Shown one piece after another: positions 34,207 to 42,937 of a stretch of 64,000 nucleotides of DNA. The notes beneath the pieces are model-generated. The model was not told the DNA's origin. It saw only the letters and a program-made list of their open reading frames with translations, and did no database searches. The DNA comes from Streptomyces griseus (GTDB taxonomy: Bacteria > Actinomycetota > Actinomycetes > Streptomycetales > Streptomycetaceae), in assembly GCF_900460065.1 (NCBI RefSeq), contig NZ_UAVD01000029.1, positions 1 through 64,000 of the forward strand, given 5' to 3'. The translations under genes and the position numbers were made by a program. Within the stretch, counting starts at the first letter, position 1. Each line of letters opens with the position of its first letter.

Positions 34207-35592
34207 ATGAACGACGAGAGCCCGCGCCCCGTCGCCGTCGTCGTCGGCGGCGGCCTCGCCGGCGTCACCGCGGCCCTCCGCCTCGCCGACGCCGGACTCG
34301 ACGTGACCCTCCTGGAGGGACGGCCCCGCCTCGGCGGACTCGCCTTCTCCTTCCAGCGCGGCGACCTCACCGTCGACAACGGCCAGCACGTCTACCTGCG
34401 CTGCTGCACCGGCTACCGCTGGTTCCTCGACCGGATCGACGCCGCCCACCTGGCCCCGGTCCAGGACCGCCTCGACGTGCCCGTGCTGGACGTCGGCCGG
34501 GCCGCCGGGCCGCGCCTGGGGCGGCTCCGCCGCACCGGCCTGCCCGTACCGCTGCACCTGGCCGGCGGTCTCGCCGCCTACCCCCACCTCTCGCTCGCCG
34601 AGAAGGCGGGCGTGGGCCGCGCCGCCCTCGCGCTCGGCCGCCTGGACCCCGCCGACCCCGAGCTCGACCGGGTCGACTTCGCGACCTGGCTGCGACGGCA
34701 CGGCCAGTCGCAGCGCACGATCGAGGCCCTCTGGGACCTCGTCGGCGTCGCCACGCTGAACGCCACCGCCCCGAACGCCTCCATGGCGCTGGCGGCGAAG
34801 GTGTTCCGGACCGGCCTGCTCTCCGAACCCGGCGCGGCCGACATCGGCTGGGCCACCGTGCCGCTCGGCGAACTGCACGACACCCTCGCCCGCAAGGCCC
34901 TGGACACCGCCGGCGTCCGCACCGAACTGCGCGCCAAGGCCGGCTCCCTCACCCGCACCGAGGACGGCCGCTGGAACGTCGAGACGGCGGGGGAGCGGAT
35001 CACCGCCGACACCGTCGTCCTGGCCGTGCCGCAGACCGAGACCCACGACCTGCTGCCCGCGGGCGCGCTGGACGAGCCGGAGCTGCTGCTCGACATCGAG
35101 AACGCGCCCATCCTCAACGTGCACGTCGTCTACGACCGCAAGGTGCTGCGCCGGCCGTTCTTCGCCGCGATCGGCTCCCCGGTCCAGTGGGTCTTCGACC
35201 GCACCCACTCCTCGGGCCTCCAGGGCCCCGGGCAGTACCTGGCGGTCTCGCAGTCGGCCGCCCAGGACGAGATCGACCTGCCCGTCGCCGAACTGCGCTC
35301 CCGCTACCTGCCCGAGCTGGAGCGGCTGCTCCCCGCCGCCCGCGGCGCGGGCATCCGCGACTTCTTCGTCACCCGGGAACGCACCGCCACCTTCGCGCCC
35401 GCCCCGGGCGTCGGGCGGCTGCGCCCCGGCCCCCGCACCCGGCTGCCCGGTCTCCAGCTGGCGGGGGCCTGGACCGACACCGGCTGGCCCGCGACGATGG
35501 AGGGTGCCGTGCGCAGCGGCGCCGGTGCCGCCGACGCGGCCCTCCACGACCTCGGCCGCCCCCCAGGACATCCGCTGCAGGAGGCGGCATGA
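34207..35592 (+). CDS. hpnE: Hydroxysqualene dehydroxylase HpnE
   Basis: 461 residues, an FAD-dependent amine-oxidase/phytoene-desaturase-like protein. The flavin loop VVGGGLAGVTAALRLADAG, then TLLEGRPRLGGLAFSF, are at the N-terminus; the C-terminal flavin segment is GLQLAGAWTDTGWPATMEGAV. HpnE reductively removes the hydroxyl of hydroxysqualene to give squalene. ATG 34207 has GAGAGGGG seven bases upstream and is the obvious start. Its stop overlaps an ATG of the prenyl synthase frame as ATGA. Confidence 0.93.
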   Translation: MNDESPRPVAVVVGGGLAGVTAALRLADAGLDVTLLEGRPRLGGLAFSFQRGDLTVDNGQHVYLRCCTGYRWFLDRIDAAHLAPVQDRLDVPVLDVGRAAGPRLGRLRRTGLPVPLHLAGGLAAYPHLSLAEKAGVGRAALALGRLDPADPELDRVDFATWLRRHGQSQRTIEALWDLVGVATLNATAPNASMALAAKVFRTGLLSEPGAADIGWATVPLGELHDTLARKALDTAGVRTELRAKAGSLTRTEDGRWNVETAGERITADTVVLAVPQTETHDLLPAGALDEPELLLDIENAPILNVHVVYDRKVLRRPFFAAIGSPVQWVFDRTHSSGLQGPGQYLAVSQSAAQDEIDLPVAELRSRYLPELERLLPAARGAGIRDFFVTRERTATFAPAPGVGRLRPGPRTRLPGLQLAGAWTDTGWPATMEGAVRSGAGAADAALHDLGRPPGHPLQEAA

Positions 35593-35621
35593 GCAGTACC
35601 ACCGGAACAAGAGGAGAGTCT

Positions 35622-36692
35622 GTGACCCCGGCGAATCCGGCTTTCGACACCGTGGCGGACACCGCGGACGTCACCGCGCTTCTGGAGCGCGGACGAGCCC
35701 TGTCAGCGCCGGTCCTGCGGGCTGCCGTGGGCCGGCTCGCGCCGCCCATGGACACCGTCGCCGCCTACCACTTCGGCTGGATCGACGCGGAGGGGCAGCC
35801 CTCGGACGGCGACGGAGGCAAGGCCGTGCGCCCCGCGCTCGCCCTGCTGTCGGCCGAGGCGGCGGGCGCCCCCGCCGAGGCCGGCGTCCCCGGCGCGGTG
35901 GCCGTCGAACTCGTGCACAACTTCTCGCTGCTGCACGACGACCTGATGGACGGCGACGAGCAGCGCCGCCACCGTGACACCGTGTGGAAGGTGCACGGCC
36001 CCGCCCAGGCGATCCTGGTCGGCGACGCCCTCTTCGCGCTCGCCTACGACCTGCTGCTGGAGCTCGGCACGGTGGAGGCGGGCCGCGCGGCCCGCCGGCT
36101 GACCACCGCCACCCGCAAGCTCATCGACGGGCAGGCCCAGGACATCTCCTACGAGCACCGCGAACGGGTCACCGTCGAGGAGTGCCTGGAGATGGAGGGG
36201 AACAAGACCGGCGCCCTGCTGGCCTGCGCCGTCTCCATCGGGGCGGTGCTCGGCGGCGCCGACGACCGCACCGCCGACACCCTGGAGGCGTACGGCTACC
36301 ACCTCGGCCTCGCCTTCCAGGCCGTCGACGACCTCCTCGGCATCTGGGGCGACCCGGAGGCCACCGGGAAGCAGACCTGGAGCGACCTGCGCCAGCGCAA
36401 GAAGTCCCTGCCCGTCGTCGCGGCGCTGGCCGCGGGCGGCGAGGCCTCCGACCGGCTGGGTGAACTGCTCGCCGCCGACGCCAAGAGCAACGACTTCGAC
36501 AGCTTCTCCGAAGAGGAGTTCGCCGCCCGCGCGGCCCTCATCGAGGAGGCCGGCGGCCGTGAGTGGACCGCCCAGGAAGCGCGTCGTCAGCACGCGATCG
36601 CCATCGAGGCGCTGCACGCCGTCGACATGCCCCACCGGGTGAGGGAACAGCTCACCGAGCTCGCCGACTTCGTGGTGGTACGAAAGAGATGA
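35622..36692 (+). CDS. Polyprenyl diphosphate synthase of the hopanoid operon
   Basis: About 356 residues, trans-isoprenyl diphosphate synthase fold. The first Asp-rich motif is LLHDDLMDGDEQRRH, DDxxD without insertion and with Phe five residues before it, a pattern often seen in geranylgeranyl-type enzymes. The second reads AFQAVDDLLGIWGDP. In the operon it is expected to supply farnesyl diphosphate to HpnD; product length needs testing. GTG 35622 has GAGGAG five bases upstream and is favoured; ATG 35589, which overlaps the hpnE stop, would add 11 residues. A hairpin lies between this gene and shc. Confidence 0.9.
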   Translation: MTPANPAFDTVADTADVTALLERGRALSAPVLRAAVGRLAPPMDTVAAYHFGWIDAEGQPSDGDGGKAVRPALALLSAEAAGAPAEAGVPGAVAVELVHNFSLLHDDLMDGDEQRRHRDTVWKVHGPAQAILVGDALFALAYDLLLELGTVEAGRAARRLTTATRKLIDGQAQDISYEHRERVTVEECLEMEGNKTGALLACAVSIGAVLGGADDRTADTLEAYGYHLGLAFQAVDDLLGIWGDPEATGKQTWSDLRQRKKSLPVVAALAAGGEASDRLGELLAADAKSNDFDSFSEEEFAARAALIEEAGGREWTAQEARRQHAIAIEALHAVDMPHRVREQLTELADFVVVRKR

Positions 36693-36718
36693 CAACGCTT
36701 CGCATATGACTCGCAGTC

Positions 36719-36752
36719 GCCGGCCGGCGCCCCTCACCGGGCGTCGGCCGAC
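36719..36752 (+). promoter_or_regulatory. Intercistronic hairpin between the prenyl synthase gene and shc
   Basis: Arms GCCGGCCGGCGCCC and GGGCGTCGGCCGAC pair over 14 positions with one wobble and one mismatch around a 6-base loop. It sits in a 107-bp gap inside an otherwise tight operon. It could be an attenuator, an RNA-processing site or a weak terminator that sets the level of shc relative to the upstream genes. Confidence 0.4.
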
Positions 36753-36799
36753 GGTGACCCCAGCACAGCAGAGAACCGACTGCACGTAAGGGGAAGCTC

Positions 36800-38800
36800 A
36801 TGACAGCGACGACCGACGGATCGACCGGGGCCGCGAACCCCTCCGAGGCCACGGCCCACGATCCGACCGACACGACAACCGCCGCGGACGACCTGACCGT
36901 CGCCGCGCGTCGGGCCGCGGAACGCTCGGTGGAGCACCTCCTCGGCAGACAGGACGAGCAGGGCTGGTGGAAGGGCGACCTCGCCACCAACGTCACGATG
37001 GACGCCGAGGACCTGCTCCTGCGTCAGTTCCTCTCCATCCAGGACCCCGAGACCACCCGGGCCGCCGCCCTCTTCATCCGCGGCGAACAACTCGGCGACG
37101 GCACCTGGAACACCTTCTACGGCGGCCCGGGCGACCTCTCCGCCACGATCGAGGCGTACGTCGCCCTGAGACTGGCCGGGGACCGCCCCGACGAACCGCA
37201 CATGGCCCGCGCCGCCGGCTGGATCAGGGACCAGGGAGGCATCGCCGCCGCCCGCGTCTTCACCCGCATCTGGCTGGCGCTGTTCGGCTGGTGGAAGTGG
37301 GACGACCTCCCCGAGCTGCCGCCCGAGCTGATGTTCTTCCCCAAGTGGGTCCCCCTCAACATCTACGACTTCGGCTGCTGGGCCCGGCAGACCATCGTGC
37401 CGCTCACCATCGTCTCCGCGAAACGCCCGGTGCGCCCCGCGCCCTTCGCCCTGGACGAGCTGCACACCGACCCCGACCACCCCAACCCGCCCAGGAAGCT
37501 CGCCCCGCCCACCAGCTGGGACGGACTCTTCCAGCGCCTCGACAAAGGGCTGCACCTCTACCACAAGGTCGCCCCGCGCCCGCTGCGCCGCGTAGCGATG
37601 AATCTGGCCGCCCGCTGGATCATCGAGCGCCAGGAGAACGACGGCTGCTGGGGCGGGATCCAGCCGCCCGCCGTCTACTCGGTCATCGCCCTGCACCTGC
37701 TCGGCTACGACCTCGACCACCCGGTGATGAAGGCGGGCCTGGCCTCGCTCGACCGCTTCGCCGTCCGGCGCGAGGACGGCGCCCGCATGATCGAGGCCTG
37801 CCAGTCGCCCGTCTGGGACACCTGCCTCGCCACCATCGCGCTCGCCGACGCGGGACTCAGACCCGACCACCCCGCCCTGGTGAAGGCCGCCGACTGGATG
37901 CTCGCCGAGGAGATCACCAGACCCGGTGACTGGTCGGTCCGGAAGCCCGAACTCGCCCCAGGAGGATGGGCGTTCGAGTTCCACAACGACAACTACCCGG
38001 ACATCGACGACACCGCCGAGGTCGTCCTGGCGCTGCGCCGGGTGCGCCACCCCGACCCCGCCCGCCTGCAGGCCGCCATCGACCGCGGGGTCCGCTGGAA
38101 CCTCGGGATGCAGTCCCGCAACGGGGCCTGGGGCGCGTTCGACGCCGACAACACCAGCCCCTTCCCCAACCGCCTGCCCTTCTGCGACTTCGGCGAGGTC
38201 ATCGACCCGCCCTCGGCCGACGTCACCGGCCACGTCGTGGAGATGCTCGCCGTCGAAGGCCTCGCGAGCCACCCCCGTACCCGCGAGGGCATCGAGTGGC
38301 TGCTCGCCGAACAGGAGGCGTGCGGCGCCTGGTTCGGCCGGTGGGGCGTCAACTACGTCTACGGCACCGGCTCCGTGGTGCCCGCCCTGATCACGGCCGG
38401 GCTGCCCGCCGGGCATCCCGCCATCCGCCGCGCCGTCGCCTGGCTGGAGTCCGTCCAGAACGACGACGGCGGCTGGGGCGAGGACCTGCGCTCCTACCAG
38501 GAGGAGAAGTGGATCGGGCACGGCGAGTCCACCGCCTCCCAGACCGCCTGGGCGCTGCTCGCCCTCCTCGCGGCGGGCCGCCGCGACACCCGCCCGGTCG
38601 CCCGCGGCGTCACCTGGCTGACCGAGGCGCAGCAGGCCGACGGCTCCTGGGACGAGCCCTATTTCACCGGGACCGGCTTCCCCTGGGACTTCTCCATCAA
38701 CTACCACCTCTACCGCCAGGTCTTCCCGCTCACCGCACTCGGCCGCTATGTGCACGGCGACCCGTTCGCCGACCGCGCGATGGCCGCCGAGGGGGCCTGA
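36800..38800 (+). CDS. shc: Squalene-hopene cyclase
   Basis: 666 residues, the usual length. The catalytic protonation motif is DIDDTA with D401, D403 and D404. Multiple QW motifs are visible (for example QDEQGWWKG near 51, RQENDGCWGG near 277, QNDDGGWGE, QQADGSWDE), and the aromatic-rich channel segments WGVNYVYGTG and FPWDFSINYHLYRQ. It cyclises squalene to hopene and diplopterol at the membrane. ATG 36800 follows AAGGGGAAGC. The stop TGA shares its last A with the ATG of hpnG. It is the signature enzyme of the locus. Confidence 0.97.
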   Translation: MTATTDGSTGAANPSEATAHDPTDTTTAADDLTVAARRAAERSVEHLLGRQDEQGWWKGDLATNVTMDAEDLLLRQFLSIQDPETTRAAALFIRGEQLGDGTWNTFYGGPGDLSATIEAYVALRLAGDRPDEPHMARAAGWIRDQGGIAAARVFTRIWLALFGWWKWDDLPELPPELMFFPKWVPLNIYDFGCWARQTIVPLTIVSAKRPVRPAPFALDELHTDPDHPNPPRKLAPPTSWDGLFQRLDKGLHLYHKVAPRPLRRVAMNLAARWIIERQENDGCWGGIQPPAVYSVIALHLLGYDLDHPVMKAGLASLDRFAVRREDGARMIEACQSPVWDTCLATIALADAGLRPDHPALVKAADWMLAEEITRPGDWSVRKPELAPGGWAFEFHNDNYPDIDDTAEVVLALRRVRHPDPARLQAAIDRGVRWNLGMQSRNGAWGAFDADNTSPFPNRLPFCDFGEVIDPPSADVTGHVVEMLAVEGLASHPRTREGIEWLLAEQEACGAWFGRWGVNYVYGTGSVVPALITAGLPAGHPAIRRAVAWLESVQNDDGGWGEDLRSYQEEKWIGHGESTASQTAWALLALLAAGRRDTRPVARGVTWLTEAQQADGSWDEPYFTGTGFPWDFSINYHLYRQVFPLTALGRYVHGDPFADRAMAAEGA

Positions 38801-39447
38801 TGGGCGATCCGAGACGGGCCGGGAGCCCCGTGACGCCCCTGCTGGTCGCCTGCGCCCTCGGCATCGAGCAGGTGGCCCTGCGCAGCGGCAGGGGCGCCCC
38901 GGGCCCGGTACGGGTGCTGCGCACCGGGATGGGCCCCCGGGCGGCGGAGGCGGCCGTGGCGCGCCTCCTGGGGCCCGGCGGGATCCCCGACGCCGCCGTG
39001 ATCGCCTCCGGCTTCTGTGCCGGCCTCGCCCCGGGGATGCACCCCGGGGACCTCGTCGTCGCCGCGGAGACCCGGGACGCGGACGGCACCACGCCGTGCA
39101 CGGGCACCGGCGTCCTGGTCGCCGCGCTCGCCAGGGCCGTACCGGACCGCAGGGTCCACACCGGCCCGCTGACCGGCTCCGACCACGTCGTGCGGGGTGT
39201 GGAGCGGGCCGCGCTGCGGGCGGAGGGGGCCATCGCGGTGGACATGGAGTCCGCCGCCACACTGCGCACCGCCCTGTGCCACGGACCCCGTCCGGTTGCG
39301 GCCGTCCGGGTGGTCGTGGACGCTCCAGAGCATGAGCTCGTCCGTATCGGCACGGTACGCGGTGGAATATCGGCGTTCCGCGTTCTTCGTGCCGTCCTTC
39401 CGGCTTTCTACGAATGGCACCGATCCTTACTGCTCCCCAGGAGGTGA
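38800..39447 (+). CDS. hpnG: Hopanoid nucleosidase/phosphorylase HpnG
   Basis: 215 residues, a nucleoside phosphorylase/hydrolase-like fold: LLVACALGIEQVAL at the start, TGMGPRAAEAAV, GFCAGLAPGMHPGDLVVA, and the C-terminal catalytic AIAVDMESAATLR with the conserved Asp-Met-Glu. In hopanoid producers HpnG removes adenine from adenosylhopane to give ribosylhopane. ATG 38800 overlaps the shc stop by one base. The stop sits within the AGGAGGTGA ribosome site of hpnH, so the two are tightly coupled. Confidence 0.9.
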   Translation: MGDPRRAGSPVTPLLVACALGIEQVALRSGRGAPGPVRVLRTGMGPRAAEAAVARLLGPGGIPDAAVIASGFCAGLAPGMHPGDLVVAAETRDADGTTPCTGTGVLVAALARAVPDRRVHTGPLTGSDHVVRGVERAALRAEGAIAVDMESAATLRTALCHGPRPVAAVRVVVDAPEHELVRIGTVRGGISAFRVLRAVLPAFYEWHRSLLLPRR

Positions 39448-39452
39448 GCCAG

Positions 39453-40472
39453 ATGGCCATGCCGCTCCGTCAGTCCATCAAGGTCGCGACGTATCTCTTC
39501 GAACAGAAGCTCCGCAAGCGTGAGAAGTTCCCGCTGATCGTCGAACTGGAGCCGTTGTTCGCCTGCAACCTCGCCTGCGAGGGGTGCGGGAAGATCCAGC
39601 ACCCGGCCGGTGTCCTGAAGCAGCGCATGCCGGTCGCCCAGGCGGTGGGCGCGGTGCTCGAATCCGGCGCCCCCATGGTCTCCATCGCCGGTGGCGAACC
39701 GTTGATGCACCCCCAGATCGACGAGATCGTGCGCCAGCTGGTCGCGAGGAAGAAGTACGTCTTCCTCTGCACCAACGCGATGCTGATGCGGAAGAAGCTC
39801 GACAAGTTCACCCCGTCCCCGTACTTCGCGTTCGCCGTGCACATCGACGGACTGCGCGAACGGCACGACGAGTCGGTCGCCAAGGAAGGCGTCTTCGACG
39901 AGGCCGTCGCCGCGATGAAGGAGGCCAAGCGGCGCGGCTTCCGCGTCACCACCAACTCCACCTTCTTCAACACCGACACCCCGCAGACCATCATCGAGGT
40001 CCTCAACTACCTCAACGACGACCTGCACGTCGACGAGATGATGATCTCTCCCGCCTACGCCTACGAGAAGGCTCCCGACCAGGAGCACTTCCTCGGCGTC
40101 GAGCAGACCCGCGAGCTGTTCAAGAAGGCCTTCGCCGGCGGCAACCGGGCCCGCTGGCGGCTCAACCACTCGCCGCTGTTCCTGGACTTCCTGGAGGGCA
40201 AGGCGGACTTCTCGTGCACCGCCTGGGCCATCCCCAACTACTCCCTCTTCGGCTGGCAGCGCCCCTGCTATCTGATGAACGACGGCTACGTACCGACGTA
40301 CCGGCAGCTCATCGAGGAGACCGACTGGGAGAAGTACGGCCGCGGCAAGGACCCGCGCTGCGCGAACTGCATGGCGCACTGCGGCTACGAGCCCACCGCG
40401 GTGCTCGCCACCATGGGGTCCCTCAAGGAATCCCTGCGCGCGGCGCGGGGGACCATCAGCAGCAACCGCTGA
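39453..40472 (+). CDS. hpnH: Adenosyl-hopene transferase HpnH (radical SAM)
   Basis: 339 residues, a radical SAM enzyme with the 4Fe-4S motif C38NLAC42EGC45 in FACNLACEGCGK, the glycine-rich VSIAGGEPLMHP and a Cys-containing tail RCANCMAHCGYEPTA. HpnH adds the adenosyl radical of SAM to hopene to form adenosylhopane, the first step of side-chain extension. ATG 39453 has AGGAGGTG eight bases upstream. Directly after it, 90 bp on, comes the aminotransferase; the ispG and dxs genes that separate the two in S. coelicolor are missing. Confidence 0.95.
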   Translation: MAMPLRQSIKVATYLFEQKLRKREKFPLIVELEPLFACNLACEGCGKIQHPAGVLKQRMPVAQAVGAVLESGAPMVSIAGGEPLMHPQIDEIVRQLVARKKYVFLCTNAMLMRKKLDKFTPSPYFAFAVHIDGLRERHDESVAKEGVFDEAVAAMKEAKRRGFRVTTNSTFFNTDTPQTIIEVLNYLNDDLHVDEMMISPAYAYEKAPDQEHFLGVEQTRELFKKAFAGGNRARWRLNHSPLFLDFLEGKADFSCTAWAIPNYSLFGWQRPCYLMNDGYVPTYRQLIEETDWEKYGRGKDPRCANCMAHCGYEPTAVLATMGSLKESLRAARGTISSNR

Positions 40473-40562
40473 GGCGGTGTCCGACGAGGTACGGCCGGCC
40501 GCCGCGGTCTCCCGGGGCGGCCGGCCGCCATGGCGCAGCAGACCCGAAGGGAAGAGCGGGCG

Positions 40563-41960
40563 ATGACGGACGGCGGATCCCAGGGCTTCGACCTGGCTCG
40601 GCTCCTCGCCGAGCGCGGGGCCGAACGGTACGACCTGCACACGCGCCACCTCAACCACCAGCTGCCGCGCATGCTGCGCACCATCGGCTTCGACAAGGTC
40701 TACGAGCGGGCCGAGGGCGCCTATTTCTGGGACGCGGAGGGCGACGACTACCTCGACATGCTCGCCGGGTTCGGCGTCATGGGCCTGGGCCGCCACCACC
40801 CCGTCGTCCGCCGGGCCCTGCACGACGTCCTGGACGCCCAGCTGGCCGACCTCACCCGCTTCGACTGCCAGCCGCTGCCCGGACTGCTCGCCGAGAAGCT
40901 GCTGGCCCACAGCCCGCACCTGGACCGCGTCTTCTTCGGGAACAGCGGCACGGAGGCGGTCGAGACGGCGCTGAAGTTCGCCCGCTACGCCACCGGGAGG
41001 CCCCGGGTCCTCTACTGCGACCACGCCTTCCACGGACTCACCACCGGCTCCCTCTCGGTCAACGGCGAGAGCGGCTTCCGCGACGGTTTCGCCCCGCTGC
41101 TCCCCGACACGGCCGTCCCGCTCGGCGACCTGGACGCGCTGCGCCGCGAGCTGAAGCGGGGTGACGTCGCGGCCCTCGTCGTGGAGCCCGTCCAGGGCAA
41201 GGGCGTGCACGCCGCGCCGCCCGGCTATCTGCGCGGGGCGCAGGAACTGCTGCACCGGCACAAGGCGCTCCTGATCGTCGACGAGGTGCAGACGGGCCTC
41301 GGCCGGACCGGGGACTTCTACGCCTACCAGCACGAGGAGGGGGTCGAGCCCGATCTGGTGTGCGTCGCCAAGGCGCTCTCCGGCGGCTATGTGCCCGTCG
41401 GCGCGACCCTCGGCAAGGACTGGATCTTCCGCAAGGTCTACTCCTCGATGGACCGGGTCCTCGTCCACTCCGCGAGCTTCGGCTCCAACGCCCAGGCGAT
41501 GGCGGCCGGGCTCGCCGTTCTGACGGTGATGGAGGACGAGGAGACCGTCGCCAACGCCCGGCGCACCGGTGACCTGCTGCGCGAGCGGCTGGCGGCCCTG
41601 GTGGACCGCTACGAGCTGCTGCACGAGGTCCGCGGGCGCGGGCTGATGATCGGCATCGAGTTCGGCCGGCCCGCCTCGCTCAAGCTCCGCGGCCGCTGGA
41701 CCATGCTCCAGGCGGCCCGCAAGGGCCTCTTCGCGCAGATGGTCGTGGTGCCGCTGCTCCAGAAGCACCGGATCCTCACCCAGGTCTCCGGCGACCACCT
41801 GGAAGTGATCAAGCTGATCCCGCCGCTGATCATCGGGGACGCCGAGGTGGACCGCTTCGTGACGGCCTTCACGGCCGTGATGGACGACGCGCACAGGGGC
41901 GGCGGACTGATGTGGGACTTCGGCCGGACGCTGGTCAAGCAGGCCGTGGCCCAGCGCTGA
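40563..41960 (+). CDS. hpnO: Class III aminotransferase of hopanoid side-chain synthesis (HpnO-like)
   Basis: 465 residues, PLP-dependent class III aminotransferase. The cofactor sites are FFGNSGTEAVETALKFAR, DHAFHGLTTGSLS, LIVDEVQTGLGRTG and the PLP lysine in VCVAKALSGGYVP. In other hopanoid producers HpnO makes aminobacteriohopanetriol from an oxidised ribosylhopane; the position after hpnH supports this. The gene symbol rests on context. ATG 40563 has GGGAAGAG upstream; ATG 40530 in frame is less likely. It is the last gene of the operon. Confidence 0.88.
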   Translation: MTDGGSQGFDLARLLAERGAERYDLHTRHLNHQLPRMLRTIGFDKVYERAEGAYFWDAEGDDYLDMLAGFGVMGLGRHHPVVRRALHDVLDAQLADLTRFDCQPLPGLLAEKLLAHSPHLDRVFFGNSGTEAVETALKFARYATGRPRVLYCDHAFHGLTTGSLSVNGESGFRDGFAPLLPDTAVPLGDLDALRRELKRGDVAALVVEPVQGKGVHAAPPGYLRGAQELLHRHKALLIVDEVQTGLGRTGDFYAYQHEEGVEPDLVCVAKALSGGYVPVGATLGKDWIFRKVYSSMDRVLVHSASFGSNAQAMAAGLAVLTVMEDEETVANARRTGDLLRERLAALVDRYELLHEVRGRGLMIGIEFGRPASLKLRGRWTMLQAARKGLFAQMVVVPLLQKHRILTQVSGDHLEVIKLIPPLIIGDAEVDRFVTAFTAVMDDAHRGGGLMWDFGRTLVKQAVAQR

Positions 41961-41988
41961 GCGGCTCCCGCGCGCGAGCCGAGGGGAA

Positions 41989-42023
41989 TTGCCTCTGAGG
42001 CAAGTTATTTGCCTCAGAGGAAA
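41989..42023. promoter_or_regulatory. Nested palindromic operator upstream of the XRE-cupin regulator
   Basis: Two half-operators each nearly palindromic: TTGCCTCTGAGGCAA (41989-42003, perfect around a central T) and TTTGCCTCAGAGGAAA (42008-42023). Together they also form a 12-bp perfect inverted repeat (41992-42003 and 42009-42020) around GTTAT. The regulator's start codon is 21 bases downstream. The design suggests cooperative binding of two dimers and autoregulation; it also lies just after the hopanoid operon. Confidence 0.7.
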
Positions 42024-42043
42024 GATCCTGGCCCAATGGAGGC

Positions 42044-42652
42044 ATGAACCCTCCGGACGAAGGGGTGCCGGACGAGCTCCCCGGCGTCGCACCCCGACTG
42101 CGCGACCTGCGCCGCGATCGCGGTCTCACCCTGGAGACCGCCGCCGGCCGGGCCGGACTCTCCCCGGCCCACCTCTCCCGGCTGGAGACCGGCCGCAGGC
42201 AGCCGTCGCTGCCGATGCTGCTGGGACTCGCCCGTATCTACGGTACGACGGTCTCCGAACTGCTCGGCGAGCAGCCGCCCGAACGGGACGCGATCGTCCG
42301 CGGCGGCGGCTTCGAGGGGGCGGAGGCCGACGGCTGGATGTACCGGCAGGCAGGCGGGTCCGGCCGCGCGATGCAGGCGCTGCGGGTACGCGTCCCGTAC
42401 GGGGCCCAGGGCGACCTGGTCCGGGTCCATCCCGGCGAGGAGTGGCTGTACGTCCTGGAGGGGCGGCTGCGGATCGGGCTCGGTGACACGGTCCACGACC
42501 TCGAACCCGGCGACAGCGCCCACTTCGACTCGCTCACCCCGCACCGGATCGCGGCGGTCGACCGCTGCGGCGCGGAGCTGCTGTTCGTCCACTCCCTGCT
42601 CCAGAGCCCCGCCGCCGAGCTGTGCCTCGGCAACGCCCTGCACGCGCGCTGA
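42044..42652 (+). CDS. XRE-family regulator with C-terminal cupin domain
   Basis: 202 residues. Residues 18-75 form an XRE/Cro helix-turn-helix: LRDLRRDRGLTLETAAGRAGLSPAHLSRLETGRRQPS. Residues 120-185 form a cupin barrel: VRVHPGEEWLYVLEGRLRIGL and LEPGDSAHFDSLTPHRI, with His residues that could hold a metal or small ligand. Proteins of this design sense polyamines, amino acids or similar metabolites. GGAGG lies one base before ATG 42044, too close, so the message may be leaderless or start a little later. The operator upstream implies autoregulation. The small membrane protein downstream probably shares the transcript. Confidence 0.88.
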   Translation: MNPPDEGVPDELPGVAPRLRDLRRDRGLTLETAAGRAGLSPAHLSRLETGRRQPSLPMLLGLARIYGTTVSELLGEQPPERDAIVRGGGFEGAEADGWMYRQAGGSGRAMQALRVRVPYGAQGDLVRVHPGEEWLYVLEGRLRIGLGDTVHDLEPGDSAHFDSLTPHRIAAVDRCGAELLFVHSLLQSPAAELCLGNALHAR

Positions 42653-42715
42653 CCGGCCGCCCCGCCGGTTCCACCCTTCGCTCCACCGGCCGCGAGGCCG
42701 ACAGAGAGGACCGTC

Positions 42716-42889
42716 ATGTCCGATTCCGAGCACTACGACCCGCTGGGTCCCGGCCGCCGCGAGAACGAGGACCCGCAGGAGAAGCGGATGCCGCGCGGTG
42801 TCATCATCCGGCTTTTCGCCTACCTGGTGGCCGGCCACGTCATCGCGGGCTTCCTCTACCTGCTCTTCGTGGTGGCCGGGAGCAAGTGA
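42716..42889 (+). CDS. Small single-helix membrane protein (DUF6126-like)
   Basis: 57 residues: a charged, hydrophilic N-terminus rich in Asp, Glu and Arg, then one membrane helix, VIIRLFAYLVAGHVIAGFLY, continuing to LLFVVAG, and a short positive end. ATG 42716 has AGAGAGGA eight bases upstream. It lies 63 bp after the XRE-cupin gene on the same strand. It resembles the small DUF6126 proteins of actinobacteria seen next to XRE regulators; function unknown. A hairpin follows the stop. Confidence 0.72.
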   Translation: MSDSEHYDPLGPGRRENEDPQEKRMPRGVIIRLFAYLVAGHVIAGFLYLLFVVAGSK

Positions 42890-42909
42890 CGGCGGCCGGA
42901 GTACCGCCC

Positions 42910-42937
42910 GACCCGGACGGGTCGCCCCGTCCGGGTC
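42910..42937. terminator. Bidirectional terminator between the small membrane protein and the phosphatase gene
   Basis: Perfect 12-bp stem GACCCGGACGGG with CCCGTCCGGGTC, loop TCGC. Its right arm runs into the stop codon of the convergent phosphatase gene (42936-42938). Confidence 0.7.
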
